Source of the DNA: Massilia eurypsychrophila
GTDB lineage: Bacteria; Pseudomonadota; Gammaproteobacteria; Burkholderiales; Burkholderiaceae_D
DNA length: 64,000 bases
Assembly: GCF_002760655.1 (NCBI RefSeq)
Contig: NZ_PDOC01000025.1
Span: forward strand, 1-64,000
Direction: 5' to 3'
Part shown: in pieces, positions 13,341 through 23,220 of the stretch
Numbering within the stretch: position 1 is the first letter of the stretch
How the letters are laid out: every line of letters begins with the position of its first letter
The notes under the pieces: model-generated
What the model was told of the DNA's origin: nothing
Databases searched by the model: none
The model's input: only the letters and a program-made list of their open reading frames with translations
Made by a program: the position numbers and the translations under genes

Positions 13341-14270
13341 TTACTTGAGGTTGACGCGCGACACGCTGCTGCCTGCCACCGGTGGCAATGCAACGGCGGC
13401 GCCGCGCAAGGTGGCGCCGACGGCGGACGGCTTGCCGACCACCAGCGTGACCGGTTCGGTAATGTCGAACGTTTCGGAGCCGCCGGCCTTGACCAGGCGC
13501 GCAATGAGCGGGGCGCCGGCGGCGCGCCGCACTTCGATCCAGGAATCTTCGCGCACATTGATGACCAACGCGTTGGCGCCGGCGGCAGCGGCCGGCGCGG
13601 CTGTCGCCGCAACGTTGGCGGCCGGCGAGCCGGCTGTCGTCGTACTCGGCGGCGGCACCGAAATCAGCGGCACCGACGGGTTTTGCAGCGCATTCGCTTG
13701 CATCGCCGGCGTGGTGCCAGCTGCGGCCGGCACCTGCACCAGCGCCGCGTTCGGCTGCAGCACGGCGGTCGATGCGGCCGGCGCCGTGCCGCGCGCGATC
13801 AGGCCGGACAACAGGCCAAAGTGCCAGGCGGCAGCGGCGGCGGCGACGACGACGAAAATGGCGATCGGCACGATCGGCAGCGACGCGCGCTTGCCGTAAG
13901 TCGGGAAGCGCACCTCGGCGAACGAAGCGCTCTTTTGCTCGCGCCGCACCGTGGTGCCGGTGGCGTCGGTCGGGCCCGGCGCCTCAAGGGCGATCTGGGC
14001 CACCAGCGGCATCGGGTCGAGCTTGACGATCTTGGCGTAGGCGCGCACGAAGCCGCGCACCACTGCCGGACTCGGCAGCGAGGCGTAGTCGCCCGCTTCC
14101 AGCGCGACCACCTGGCGCACCGCCAGCTTGAGCTGGTCGGCGACCTGTTCGACGGTCCAGCCCATTGCCTCGCGCTGGGCGGCCAAGGTTCTGCCCGGCA
14201 CGCCGTGGTTATCCGGCGCCGCCGGCTGTTCTGCCCACTCTGAACTCATTGTCGATCCTGTTTCACTCAT
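13341..14270 (-). CDS. rodZ: RodZ-family helix-turn-helix cytoskeletal protein
   Basis: About 309 residues. A cytoplasmic HTH domain (LAAQREAMGWTVEQVADQLK to VRGFVRAYAKIVKLD) leads to one membrane helix (about residues 125-148, PIVPIAIFVVVAAAAAAWHF), an Ala/Pro/Thr-rich linker and a C-terminal DUF4115 beta domain. RodZ links the MreB cytoskeleton to the cell-wall elongation machinery. The ATG at 14270 overlaps the pilW stop by eight bases; a second ATG at 14249 (MSSEW) is equally plausible. Confidence 0.88.
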   Translation of the reverse strand: MSETGSTMSSEWAEQPAAPDNHGVPGRTLAAQREAMGWTVEQVADQLKLAVRQVVALEAGDYASLPSPAVVRGFVRAYAKIVKLDPMPLVAQIALEAPGPTDATGTTVRREQKSASFAEVRFPTYGKRASLPIVPIAIFVVVAAAAAAWHFGLLSGLIARGTAPAASTAVLQPNAALVQVPAAAGTTPAMQANALQNPSVPLISVPPPSTTTAGSPAANVAATAAPAAAAGANALVINVREDSWIEVRRAAGAPLIARLVKAGGSETFDITEPVTLVVGKPSAVGATLRGAAVALPPVAGSSVSRVNLK

Positions 14271-15066
14271 CAAATGCACCGCGCTGGAAAGCCGCATACT
14301 CGGGCGAGCCGGGATGATGCCGGCGCAACATGGTGCCGAGGCTGGCCTCGGATGCCTTGTCGCCGAGCTTGCGATCGATCCGCATCGCCAGCCACAGCAC
14401 GTCCGGCGACAAACTATCGAGCTTGGCCGCTGCCTTGACGCGATTGATAAAAAATCCGGCGCGCGTGTAGTCGCGCCGCTCGTAGTAAACCCGCGCCAGG
14501 TTGGCGTTGGTGGCAGGATGATCGGGCTCGTAGCGCAAGGCGTCAAGCAAATAGCGTTCCGCGGCCTCGAGGTTCTTCATTTTCAGGCTGCACGAGCCGG
14601 CGTTGAGCATCGCCTTGACGGGCGACGCGTAGGCCGGATTCTTCAGTGCCGACTCGAACAGGGCGATGCCCTGCGCGCCCTTGCCGTGCTGGCACAGGAA
14701 GGAGCCGTAGTTGTTGGCCAGCTCGGGATTGCCTGGCGCGAGCTTGATGGCGCGCTGGAAATTCTCGTCGGCCAGCGCCGTCTGGCCCAGTTGCGAATAG
14801 ATCAGCGCACGCACGCCGTACGCATCGGCAAAGTCCGGCTGGATGGCGATGGCCTGCTTGACTTCGTCGAGCGCCACTTCGAGCTTGCCGTCCTGGAAAT
14901 AGCCGACGGCCAGCTGCAGCCGAATCGACGCGCGCTTTTCCTGCGGGCTCTGGTCGGACGCCGTCTTCAGTTCGTTGTTCGGCGCACTGGCGCCGCCGCC
15001 GGCGCAACCGGCCAGCGCCGCCGCCAGCACGCCCAGGCCGACGACGCGTGCGATGCGCGCGCTCAA
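14263..15066 (-). CDS. pilW: Type IV pilus biogenesis/stability lipoprotein PilW (PilF-like)
   Basis: About 267 residues. A lipoprotein signal peptide ends at AAALAGC (Cys about residue 21) and is followed by tandem TPRs. In this family the protein is an outer-membrane pilotin-type lipoprotein for the PilQ secretin. The likely start is TTG at 15066, which overlaps the rlmN stop as TTGA and lies just before the signal peptide; no ATG exists there in frame. The order rlmN-pilW-rodZ-ispG is conserved in Burkholderiales and gammaproteobacteria. Confidence 0.85.
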   Translation of the reverse strand: MSARIARVVGLGVLAAALAGCAGGGASAPNNELKTASDQSPQEKRASIRLQLAVGYFQDGKLEVALDEVKQAIAIQPDFADAYGVRALIYSQLGQTALADENFQRAIKLAPGNPELANNYGSFLCQHGKGAQGIALFESALKNPAYASPVKAMLNAGSCSLKMKNLEAAERYLLDALRYEPDHPATNANLARVYYERRDYTRAGFFINRVKAAAKLDSLSPDVLWLAMRIDRKLGDKASEASLGTMLRRHHPGSPEYAAFQRGAFDE

Positions 15067-16232
15067 GAACGGACCTCGACGATGCGGCCAAAGTTGGCGC
15101 CGAACTTCTGCTTGTATTCGTCCATTTTCTCCATCCGCTCCTGTACGCGGGTGCGGTCCTGCACTTCGCCGGCCAGCTGGCCGCAGGCGGCGTCGATATC
15201 GTCGCCGCGCGTTTTGCGAATGGTGGTCACGAGCCCGCCGTCGATCAGCACTTGGGCGAACGCCTTGATGCGCGGATTCTTCGAGCGCAGCAGGCCCGAC
15301 TCCGGGAACGGGTTGAACGGGATCAGGTTGAACTTGCACGATACGCCGACGACCGGGTCATTGACCAGCGCCAGCAGCTCGCGCGCGTGCTCGTCGCTGT
15401 CGTTGACGCCGTCGAGCATGCAGTATTCGAACGTGATGAAGTCGCGCGGCGCGAATTCGAGATAGCGCTTGCAGGCAGCCATCAGTTCGCGCAGCGGGTA
15501 TTTCTTGTTGAGCGGGACCAGGCCGTCGCGCAGCGCATCGTTCGACGCGTGCAGCGACACGGCCAGCGCCACCGGCACTTCCTGCGACAGCTTGTCCATG
15601 TTCGGCACCACGCCCGAGGTCGACAAGGTCACGCGGCGGCGTGACAGGCCGTAGGCGTTGTCGTCGAGCATGAGTTTGAGCGCGGTGACGGTCGGCTCGA
15701 AGTTGAGCAAGGGCTCGCCCATGCCCATCATGACGACGTTGGTGATCTGCCGCTCGCCTTTCGGGCCCGGCTCGACGCCCTTGGTGCGGCGCAATTCGAA
15801 TTCGGCCATCCACAGCTGGCCGATGATTTCGGACACCGTCAGGTTGCGGTTGAAGCCCTGTTTGCCGGTCGAGCAGAAACGGCAGTTGACGGCGCAGCCG
15901 GCCTGGGTCGAGATGCACAGGGTGCCGCGATTTTCTTCCGGGATGAACACGGTTTCGACCGCATTGCCGTTGCCGACGTCGACCAGCCACTTGCGGGTGC
16001 CGTCAACCGACGTGTTGTCGCTGATGACGGCGGGCGAGCGCACTTCGGCGCGTGTCTTGAGCTTGTCGCGCAGCGACTTGGCCAGGTCGGTCATGCTGTC
16101 GAAGTCGGCGGCGCCGAACTGGTGGATCCAGCGCTGCAGCTGCTTGGCGCGGAACGGCTTCTCACCCAATTCGGCGCAGTAAGCGACGAGTTGCGCGGGA
16201 TCGAAGTCCAGCAAGTTGGTGAGAGTCGTCAT
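15063..16232 (-). CDS. rlmN: 23S rRNA/tRNA adenine-C2 methyltransferase RlmN
   Basis: 389 residues. This radical SAM enzyme methylates C2 of A2503 in 23S rRNA and A37 of some tRNAs. The cluster motif CAVNCRFC (CxxxCxxC) is followed by [11 protein letters not shown], and the [15 protein letters not shown]-binding segment is present. The C-terminal region has the catalytic cysteine context (ACGQLAGEV). It has its own upstream gap with the ndk terminator. Confidence 0.96.
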   Translation of the reverse strand: MTTLTNLLDFDPAQLVAYCAELGEKPFRAKQLQRWIHQFGAADFDSMTDLAKSLRDKLKTRAEVRSPAVISDNTSVDGTRKWLVDVGNGNAVETVFIPEENRGTLCISTQAGCAVNCRFCSTGKQGFNRNLTVSEIIGQLWMAEFELRRTKGVEPGPKGERQITNVVMMGMGEPLLNFEPTVTALKLMLDDNAYGLSRRRVTLSTSGVVPNMDKLSQEVPVALAVSLHASNDALRDGLVPLNKKYPLRELMAACKRYLEFAPRDFITFEYCMLDGVNDSDEHARELLALVNDPVVGVSCKFNLIPFNPFPESGLLRSKNPRIKAFAQVLIDGGLVTTIRKTRGDDIDAACGQLAGEVQDRTRVQERMEKMDEYKQKFGANFGRIVEVRS

Positions 16233-16244
16233 ATTCTTTAATCC

Positions 16245-16281
16245 AAAAAGCCGTTCCCGCGCAATGGCAGCTGGGAACGGC
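16245..16281 (-). terminator. Intrinsic terminator after ndk
   Basis: On the minus strand the stem GCCGTTCCC/GGGAACGGC (9 bp, 16250-16258 with 16273-16281) is followed by TTTTT. It lies between the ndk stop and the rlmN start, so ndk is probably transcribed separately from the rlmN-hisS block. Confidence 0.75.
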
Positions 16282-16324
16282 GGTCGTGCAAGGCGCCAGG
16301 AACGGCGCCGACATCGTATTGCTA

Positions 16325-16738
16325 TTACTTCGCTTCTGGGAAGAAATAAGCGATTTCAACTTTTGCAGCGTCGACAGCGTCCGAACCGTGGACGGCGTTG
16401 GCGTCGATCGAATCGGCGAAATCGGCGCGGATGGTGCCTTTTTCAGCTTTTTTCGGATCGGTCGCGCCCATCAGGTCGCGGTGAGCGGCGACGGCGTTTT
16501 CGCCTTCCAGCGCCTGGATCATGACCGGGCCGGAGACCATGAAGTCAACCAGGTCCTTGAAGAAGCCGCGCTCTTTGTGGGCGGCGTAGAAGCCTTCAGC
16601 CTGCTCGCGCGACAACTGGGTCATGCGGGCAGCGACGATCTTCAGGCCAGCGCCTTCGAAACGGCTGTAGATTTGGCCGATGACGTTTTTTGCAACTGCG
16701 TCTGGTTTGATGATCGACAGGGTGCGTTCGATTGCCAT
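16325..16738 (-). CDS. ndk: Nucleoside diphosphate kinase
   Basis: 137 residues. Ndk transfers the gamma-phosphate from ATP to other NDPs through a phosphohistidine. The N-terminus [20 protein letters not shown] and the active-site [20 protein letters not shown] (catalytic His) are diagnostic. ATG at 16738 is preferred because homology begins there. It is flanked by its own terminator and diverges from the Bax-inhibitor-like gene. Confidence 0.97.
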   Translation of the reverse strand: MAIERTLSIIKPDAVAKNVIGQIYSRFEGAGLKIVAARMTQLSREQAEGFYAAHKERGFFKDLVDFMVSGPVMIQALEGENAVAAHRDLMGATDPKKAEKGTIRADFADSIDANAVHGSDAVDAAKVEIAYFFPEAK

Positions 16739-16968
16739 GTGTAAAAACTCCAATAAAAAGAAAGGTTTAAATCGAGAAAATAGGAACTCAATCAACCTTT
16801 GATTTTACCATACAACACCCCATCTGACTGATATTGCACCTGCGGGCGCGGAAGTGCTAGAGTGGCGCTAGCAAATCTGCCTGGTCATTGCCGGCGATTC
16901 TGCGCGTTTTTTTCGCTGTGTGCTATTCTTTTAGCGAGCTTCACCTTTTTTCACGTATCGGAGGCACT

Positions 16969-17655
16969 ATGATTCCAACCATGCAACAAGGCTACGAATA
17001 TGCGGTAGATACCCAGGCCGTACGGCATCGCGTCCTGCGCAATACCTACTGGTTGCTGGCGCTGTCGATGATCCCGACCATCCTGGGCGCGTTCGTCGGC
17101 GTGACGATGCAGGTGCCGATTCCAAGCGGCATGATGGGCTTCGTCCTGTTCCTGGCGGTTGCATTCGGCTTCATCTACGCCATCAACAAGACCAAGGATT
17201 CGGCGGCCGGCGTCGCTTTCCTGCTCGGCTTCACGTTCTTCATGGGCCTGCTGCTGACGCCGCTGCTGCGCCATACGCTCGGTTACAGCAACGGCGGCAG
17301 CCTGATCATGACCGCATTCGGCGGCACCGCCTGTATCTTCGCGGTCATGGCCAGCGTCGCCACCGTGTCGAAGCGCGACTTCTCGATGATGGGCAAGTGG
17401 CTGATGGCCGGCGTGATCGTGCTGATTCTGGCATCGGTGGCCAATATCTTCCTCGGCATGTCGGCACTGTCGATCGTCATCTCGGTGATGGCAATCGGTA
17501 TCTTCTCGGCCTTCATCCTGTATGACGTGCAGCGCATCATCAACGGCGGCGAGACGAACTACATCACCGCCACGCTGTCGATCTACCTGGACGTGTACAA
17601 CATCTTCACCGCCCTGCTGTCGTTGCTCGGCATTGGTGGCGGCAGCCGCGAGTAA
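16969..17655 (+). CDS. Bax inhibitor-1/YccA family membrane protein
   Basis: 228 residues with about seven predicted membrane helices (for example WLLALSMIPTILGAFVGVTM and FIYAINKTKDSAAGVAFLLG). The family includes E. coli YccA, which modulates FtsH, and YbhL/YetJ pH-sensitive calcium leak channels. The C-terminal half has the typical FSAFILYDVQRIINGGETNY segment with the acidic pair. A GGAGG site (16960-16964) precedes ATG 16969. It is monocistronic and ends in a strong terminator. Its exact role here is not visible. Confidence 0.9.
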   Translation: MIPTMQQGYEYAVDTQAVRHRVLRNTYWLLALSMIPTILGAFVGVTMQVPIPSGMMGFVLFLAVAFGFIYAINKTKDSAAGVAFLLGFTFFMGLLLTPLLRHTLGYSNGGSLIMTAFGGTACIFAVMASVATVSKRDFSMMGKWLMAGVIVLILASVANIFLGMSALSIVISVMAIGIFSAFILYDVQRIINGGETNYITATLSIYLDVYNIFTALLSLLGIGGGSRE

Positions 17656-17672
17656 ATTCTTCGCTGTTATCG

Positions 17673-17702
17673 AAAAAGCCGACCCGTGGGTCGGCTTTTT
17701 TT
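17673..17702 (+). terminator. Intrinsic terminator after the Bax-inhibitor-1 family gene
   Basis: AAAAAGCCGACCC-GT-GGGTCGGCTTTTTTT forms an 8-bp GC-rich stem with flanking A and T runs, 18 bp after the stop codon. Because of the A-run it may also work for transcription arriving from the opposite side. Confidence 0.92.
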
Positions 17703-17786
17703 CGTCAGTACCAGCCAGATCAATTGGCCGGCAGTACCTGCAGCTTGCCGGGGCGATGACGCTGACCGGCGCCACCTGTAGCCGCT

Positions 17787-17877
17787 GGGGTCTGACCCGT
17801 TTCTTCTGTCGGGGTCAGACCCCGGAGCGCCGGCACCTTCGGGGTCTGACCCTGACCGCAAAACCGGCTCAGACCCC
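17787..17877. repeat. Cluster of four GGGGTCAGACCC-type repeats overlapping the rlmD stop
   Basis: Units are GGGGTCTGACCCG (17787-17799), GGGGTCAGACCCC (17811-17823), GGGGTCTGACCC (17841-17852) and a partial CTCAGACCCC (17868-17877). The first two form an inverted pair with an 11-nt loop. The last is read on the minus strand as GGG GTC TGA and provides the final Gly-Val and stop of rlmD. The cluster fills the gap between two convergent genes, a typical place for REP-like elements. Confidence 0.8.
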
Positions 17878-19218
17878 TGCGGCCAGCTCGAACACGGCCA
17901 TCGATTCGACGTGCGAGGTGTGCGGGAACATGTTGACGACGCCGGCTTTTTTCAGCACGTAGCCGGCCTCGTGGGTCAGGATGCCGGCGTCGCGCGCCAG
18001 GGTGGACGGGCTGCACGAGACGTAGACGATGCGCTCGGGCAGCATGTCGGGATGGCTGGCGCGCAGGCCGGCCAGGGCTTGCGCCAGCGCCATGGCGCCG
18101 TCGCGCGGTGGATCGATCAGCATGCGGTCGAACTTGCCCAGCGCAACGAGGTCTTCGGTGGTGACGTCGAACAGGTTGCGCGTGAGGAAGCTGGTCTTGG
18201 CCGACAATCCGTTCGCCCTGGCGTTGTCCTGCGCGCGTTCGGTCAGGCTGGTGCTGCCTTCGATGCCGACCACTTCGGCGCAGCGGGTGGCCAGCGGCAA
18301 GGTGAAGTTGCCGAGGCCGCAGAACAGGTCGGCGACGCGGTGCTGCGGCTGGACGTCGAGCAGGCGCAGCGCGCTCGACACCAGCACCCGGTTGATCATG
18401 TGGTTGACCTGAGTGAAGTCGACCGGCTTGAACGGCATCTTGACGCCGAACTCGGGCAAGGTGTAGTACAGCTCCTTGTCCAGCGGATAGAACGGCGCGG
18501 CCGTCTCCGGACCCTTCGTCTGCAGCCACCACTGGATGTTCCACTGGTCGGCAAAGGCCTTCAGCAAGGCCTCATCGGCGGCCGTCAGCGGCGCCATGAT
18601 GCGCAGCACCATCGCCGTGACTTCCTCGCCGACCGCCACTTCGATCTGGGGCATCTGGTCGTAGATCGACAGTGCGCCGATCAGCGCGCGCAGCGGCAGC
18701 AACATCGCCTCTATGTGCGGCGGCAAAATTTTGCATTCGGTCATGTCGGCAACGAAGGCGGAGCGCTTTTCGTGAAAACCCACCAGCACCGTATCCTTCT
18801 TGGCCACGTGGCGCACCGACAGCCGCGCCCGGTAGCGGTAGCCCCAGGTCGGGCCGTACATCGGCCGCATGATGTTTTCCGACTTGACCTTGCTGATGTG
18901 CCAGAGGTTGTCCTCGAGCACGCGCTGCTTCATCGCCACCTGGGCCGACGGCTCCAGGTGCTGCATCGAGCAGCCGCCGCAATTGTCGAAATGCGGGCAC
19001 TTCGGCGCCACCCGCATCGGCGTGGCGCGGTGCAATTCGGTCATGCGCGCCGCTTCCCAGTTCTTCTTTTTCTTGAACGTCAAGAAGCTGACGCGCTCGC
19101 CGGGCAAGGCGCCTTCGACGAAAATCACCTTGCCGTTCGAGCCGTCCTCGTTTTGCAGGTGGCCTACGCCGCGCGCATCCATGTCGAGGGATTTGATGTC
19201 AATCTGAATGTCTGGCAT
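17869..19218 (-). CDS. rlmD: 23S rRNA uracil-1939 C5-methyltransferase RlmD
   Basis: 449 residues. An N-terminal TRAM-like beta-barrel is followed by the iron-sulfur cysteines (CPHFDNCGGCSMQHL plus a Cys in MTECKILPP), a Rossmann methyltransferase domain with DLFCGLGNFTLPLA, and the catalytic region IDPPRDGA and VYVSCSPSTLARD. The enzyme methylates U1939 of 23S rRNA. It is the last gene of the surE-pcm-nlpD-rpoS run. Its stop codon lies inside an interspersed repeat. Confidence 0.94.
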   Translation of the reverse strand: MPDIQIDIKSLDMDARGVGHLQNEDGSNGKVIFVEGALPGERVSFLTFKKKKNWEAARMTELHRATPMRVAPKCPHFDNCGGCSMQHLEPSAQVAMKQRVLEDNLWHISKVKSENIMRPMYGPTWGYRYRARLSVRHVAKKDTVLVGFHEKRSAFVADMTECKILPPHIEAMLLPLRALIGALSIYDQMPQIEVAVGEEVTAMVLRIMAPLTAADEALLKAFADQWNIQWWLQTKGPETAAPFYPLDKELYYTLPEFGVKMPFKPVDFTQVNHMINRVLVSSALRLLDVQPQHRVADLFCGLGNFTLPLATRCAEVVGIEGSTSLTERAQDNARANGLSAKTSFLTRNLFDVTTEDLVALGKFDRMLIDPPRDGAMALAQALAGLRASHPDMLPERIVYVSCSPSTLARDAGILTHEAGYVLKKAGVVNMFPHTSHVESMAVFELAAGV

Positions 19219-19314
19219 AGCGATTCGGCAATAAGAGTCGGCGGGCGCATGGCGCCGGCGGACGATGAATAGTGGGGAAACAAGCGGGTCTGCGGGCCGT
19301 TCGGCCCGGGCGCA

Positions 19315-20331
<1,017 letters not shown>

Positions 20332-20351
20332 GGGCGTTTCATGGCATCGGC

Positions 20352-21323
20352 TTAGCGGGTTGGCAGGAACCTGGATGGATCGACCGGCTTGCCCTGCTGG
20401 CGAATTTCAAAATGCAGTTTGACCGAATCGGCGTCCGAATCGCCCATCTCGGCGATCATCTGGCCCTTGTTTACGTTCTGGCCTTCTTTCACAACAATGC
20501 TGCGGTTGTGAGCGTAGGCCGAGAGCAAGCTGTTGCTATGCTTGACGATCACAAGGTTACCATAACCGCGGATGCCACTGCCAGCGTACATGACTTTTCC
20601 GGCGCCGGCCGCCATCACTTGCTGGCCGGGCCGGCCGGCGATGTCGATGCCCTTGTTCTTGCCCTCGTCGAAGGTGGCGACGATCTTGCCCTCGGACGGC
20701 CACATCCAGCTCAGTTTCTCGTCGTCGACCGCGGTCACGGCGCTGCCCTGGACGATGGCCGTAACCGGCGCGGCGACGACGGCCTTTTCCATTTTCGGCT
20801 CCGGCTTGTCGGCCTTGTCGGCGATGTCGGATTTGTCGGCAACCCTGGCGCCGTCGTCTTTTTTCATCTCGGCCGGCGCGGCGTCGCTGTGGGCGCGCCT
20901 GTCGACGCGCGGCGCGGCCTTTTTCGGCACCACGGCCACGACCGGACGGCTCTCCGGCATCGCGATCGGCGTCGTTTTCACGGCGGCGCTGTCCTGCTCG
21001 GGCGGGGCCACGCGCAAGACCTGGTCAACCTTGATGTCGTTCGGGTTGGCCAGGTTGTTCCATGCCACCACGTCACGGTAATTCTGGCCGTGGTCGAGGG
21101 CGATGCGCAGCAAGGTGTCGCCGCGCCTGACGGTATAGGTGCCGCGCGCATCTTCCCTGGCGTCGTCGGCGGCGGCAGTACGGCTGGCAACGGCGGGCGA
21201 CATACGGTCAATGACGGGCGCCTTGCGGTTGGCGGTGTTGCAGGCACTCAGCATTCCCAGGGACAGGGTCAGGGTCAGGGTCAGGGTCAGCGAGGCTAAA
21301 GGGCGTGTTTGATTCATTCTCAT
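20352..21323 (-). CDS. nlpD: NlpD-type LysM/M23 lipoprotein, amidase activator
   Basis: About 323 residues. The lipoprotein signal peptide contains a Leu-Thr run and ends at LSAC (Cys about residue 28). A LysM domain ([20 protein letters not shown], about residues 62-106) is followed by a Pro/Lys-rich linker and a C-terminal LytM/M23 domain. The metalloprotease zinc ligands look replaced (NKGIDI where active enzymes have HxGxD, and KLHFEIR where they have HxHFE), as in NlpD and EnvC, which activate amidases instead of cutting peptidoglycan. ATG codons at 21323 and 21317 are both possible starts. Confidence 0.9.
   Translation of the reverse strand: MRMNQTRPLASLTLTLTLTLSLGMLSACNTANRKAPVIDRMSPAVASRTAAADDAREDARGTYTVRRGDTLLRIALDHGQNYRDVVAWNNLANPNDIKVDQVLRVAPPEQDSAAVKTTPIAMPESRPVVAVVPKKAAPRVDRRAHSDAAPAEMKKDDGARVADKSDIADKADKPEPKMEKAVVAAPVTAIVQGSAVTAVDDEKLSWMWPSEGKIVATFDEGKNKGIDIAGRPGQQVMAAGAGKVMYAGSGIRGYGNLVIVKHSNSLLSAYAHNRSIVVKEGQNVNKGQMIAEMGDSDADSVKLHFEIRQQGKPVDPSRFLPTR
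21265..21288. repeat. Hexanucleotide tandem repeat (AGGGTC)x4 in the nlpD signal peptide
   Basis: Four perfect copies of AGGGTC lie in tandem. On the coding strand they give alternating Leu-Thr codons in the hydrophobic core of the NlpD signal peptide. Because the unit is 6 bp, slippage would change signal-peptide length by two residues without breaking the frame. Confidence 0.85.
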
Positions 21324-21365
21324 CAGTATAGGTGTCGGCAATCCATGGCTAGTCACACAGGCAGC

Positions 21366-22244
21366 TTAGACGGTGCCGGGGCGCAACGGTACAAAGTGAC
21401 AAGCTTCGAGTGTTTCACTCATCCAGTCAGCCTTGCCGCGGCGGGTTATCAATTGCAGGTGCTGGACCTGGGCGCCGACCGGCGCGACCAGGCGGCCACC
21501 GATGGCCAGTTGTTCGAGCAACGCCCGCGGGACCTCGAGGCCGGCTGCGGCCAGGATGATGCCGTCAAATGGGGCGACCTGCGGCAGGCCAAGCATACCA
21601 TCTCCGTAATGCAAGCGCAGGTTAGAAATGCGCAACGGCCGCAAATTCGATTTGGCCAGCTCGTGCAGCGGCTTGATCCGCTCGATCGAGAACACCTCCT
21701 GCGCCACGCAGGCGAGCACGGCGGCCTGGTAGCCGCAGCCGGTGCCGATCTCGAGCACGCGGCCGAGCTTGCCGCCGTTGCGCATCACTTCGATCATGCG
21801 CGCCACGATGTACGGCTGGGAAATGGTCTGATGGTGGCCGATCGGCAGCGAGGCGTCGATGTACGCCTGAGCCGACAGCGCCGGCTCGATGAACGCGTGG
21901 CGCGGCACCCGTTCCAGCGCGGCCAGCACCAGCTGATCTTGCACGCCCTGCTTGGCGACGCGGTTGACCATCTGGCGCCGGATGGCGTCGGACACCATCA
22001 GGTCCGGACGCGGCGCGCTCGGCGTTGCCGGCTGGGCCCGCTGCAGCGCTTCGCTGTGCGACTTCGACGGCGCCGCCCGCATGGTCGGGCTCGCATACGG
22101 CGCCAGCACCGCGGTGCGGGCGGCGTTGCGCGTCGCCGTTTGCGGCGTGGCCACCGGCGCCGGCGAATAGGCGCCCGGCTTGCGTTCGGCCGGCCGCGTC
22201 AGCGACGACAGCGGCAGCGGGAAGTTGCTGTTCTTCTCTTTCAT
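21366..22244 (-). CDS. pcm: Protein-L-isoaspartate O-methyltransferase
   Basis: 292 residues. The C-terminal 210 residues form the PCMT domain with the SAM-binding [16 protein letters not shown] and [15 protein letters not shown] motifs. It repairs isoaspartyl damage in aged proteins. The first 75-80 residues are an Ala/Pro/Ser-rich extension not found in the short E. coli enzyme. Its start ATG overlaps the surE stop (ATGA), the conserved surE-pcm coupling, upstream of nlpD-rpoS, consistent with a stationary-phase survival role. Confidence 0.93.
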   Translation of the reverse strand: MKEKNSNFPLPLSSLTRPAERKPGAYSPAPVATPQTATRNAARTAVLAPYASPTMRAAPSKSHSEALQRAQPATPSAPRPDLMVSDAIRRQMVNRVAKQGVQDQLVLAALERVPRHAFIEPALSAQAYIDASLPIGHHQTISQPYIVARMIEVMRNGGKLGRVLEIGTGCGYQAAVLACVAQEVFSIERIKPLHELAKSNLRPLRISNLRLHYGDGMLGLPQVAPFDGIILAAAGLEVPRALLEQLAIGGRLVAPVGAQVQHLQLITRRGKADWMSETLEACHFVPLRPGTV

Positions 22245-22978
22245 GCCAGGTCCCGCGCCAGCTGGGCGAGCTGGGTCTTGTGGGTCAGGTCGACCTGCAG
22301 CGGCGTGATCGATACCTGGCCCTGGGCGACGGCGTGGAAATCGGTGCCTTCGCCGGCATCGCGGGTGGCGCCCGGCGGGCCGATCCAGAATATTTCGCGG
22401 CCGCGCGGGTCGAGCGCGCGGATCACCGGCTCGGCCTGGTGACGGCGCCCGAGGCGGGTGGCGGTGATGGCGCCGAGCCGCTCGTACGGCAGGTTCGGAA
22501 TGTTTACGTTCAGCAGCCACGGGGCGGACAGTGCGTCGAAGCGGCGCAGCACGATGTCGCGCGCCAGCCTGGCGGCGGCGTCGATGTGGGTCCAGCCGTA
22601 CTCGGCCTGGGAAAATGCGATCGCCGGGATGCCGAACAGGTAGCCTTCGGTGGCGGCGGCAACGGTGCCGGAGTACAGCGTGTCGTCGCCCATGTTGGGG
22701 CCGTTGTTGATGCCGGAGACGATCAGGTCGGGCCGGTAGTCGAGCATGCCGGTCAGCGCCACGTGCACGCAGTCGGTCGGCGTGCCGTTGACGAAATAAA
22801 AGCCGTTGGAAGCTTGCTGAACCGACAAGGGACGATCGAGCGACAGAGAGTTCGACGCGCCGGAACGGTTGCTGTCGGGGGCGACAACAACGATGTCGGC
22901 TACCGAGGCGAGCGCTTCGGCCAGGGCATTGATGCCCGGGGCGAGATAGCCGTCGTCATTACTGATAAGTATTCTCAT
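22241..22978 (-). CDS. surE: 5'/3'-nucleotidase SurE
   Basis: 245 residues. The N-terminal metal site [16 protein letters not shown] with the Asp pair, the [12 protein letters not shown] motif with a further metal ligand, and the overall length identify SurE, which removes phosphate from nucleoside monophosphates and short polyphosphates. It is the first gene of the surE-pcm-nlpD-rpoS-rlmD run, whose promoter should lie in the 242 bp upstream (22979-23220). Confidence 0.96.
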   Translation of the reverse strand: MRILISNDDGYLAPGINALAEALASVADIVVVAPDSNRSGASNSLSLDRPLSVQQASNGFYFVNGTPTDCVHVALTGMLDYRPDLIVSGINNGPNMGDDTLYSGTVAAATEGYLFGIPAIAFSQAEYGWTHIDAAARLARDIVLRRFDALSAPWLLNVNIPNLPYERLGAITATRLGRRHQAEPVIRALDPRGREIFWIGPPGATRDAGEGTDFHAVAQGQVSITPLQVDLTHKTQLAQLARDLA

Positions 22979-23220
22979 GCAGCAATTTTACCTGAAGCAA
23001 CGGTCGCATCGGCGCGCTGGGAGTAAACAATCGTTGCGGCGCCAACACACCATTGTCAGGATGATTGCGAACAGGCCGGCCTGGCGCCAGTCAAACCAGG
23101 TTTCATCATGCCGATGCGCTCAGGAAGGCCATTCCTGCCACCGACGGAAATGGTGCTGCCCAAGCCCGGCGCGACGATGACGGATAAAAAATCGTTGCCG
23201 TGCCGCCCTGCTTGCCTGCC

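Noticed and set aside
21265..21288. Tandem hexamers considered as a CRISPR or iteron array
   Set aside because: Only four 6-bp units without spacers, inside a coding signal peptide.
22979..23220. Possible small gene between surE and the TPR gene
   Set aside because: Frames here lack a ribosome binding site or recognisable sequence; more likely promoter DNA of the surE operon.
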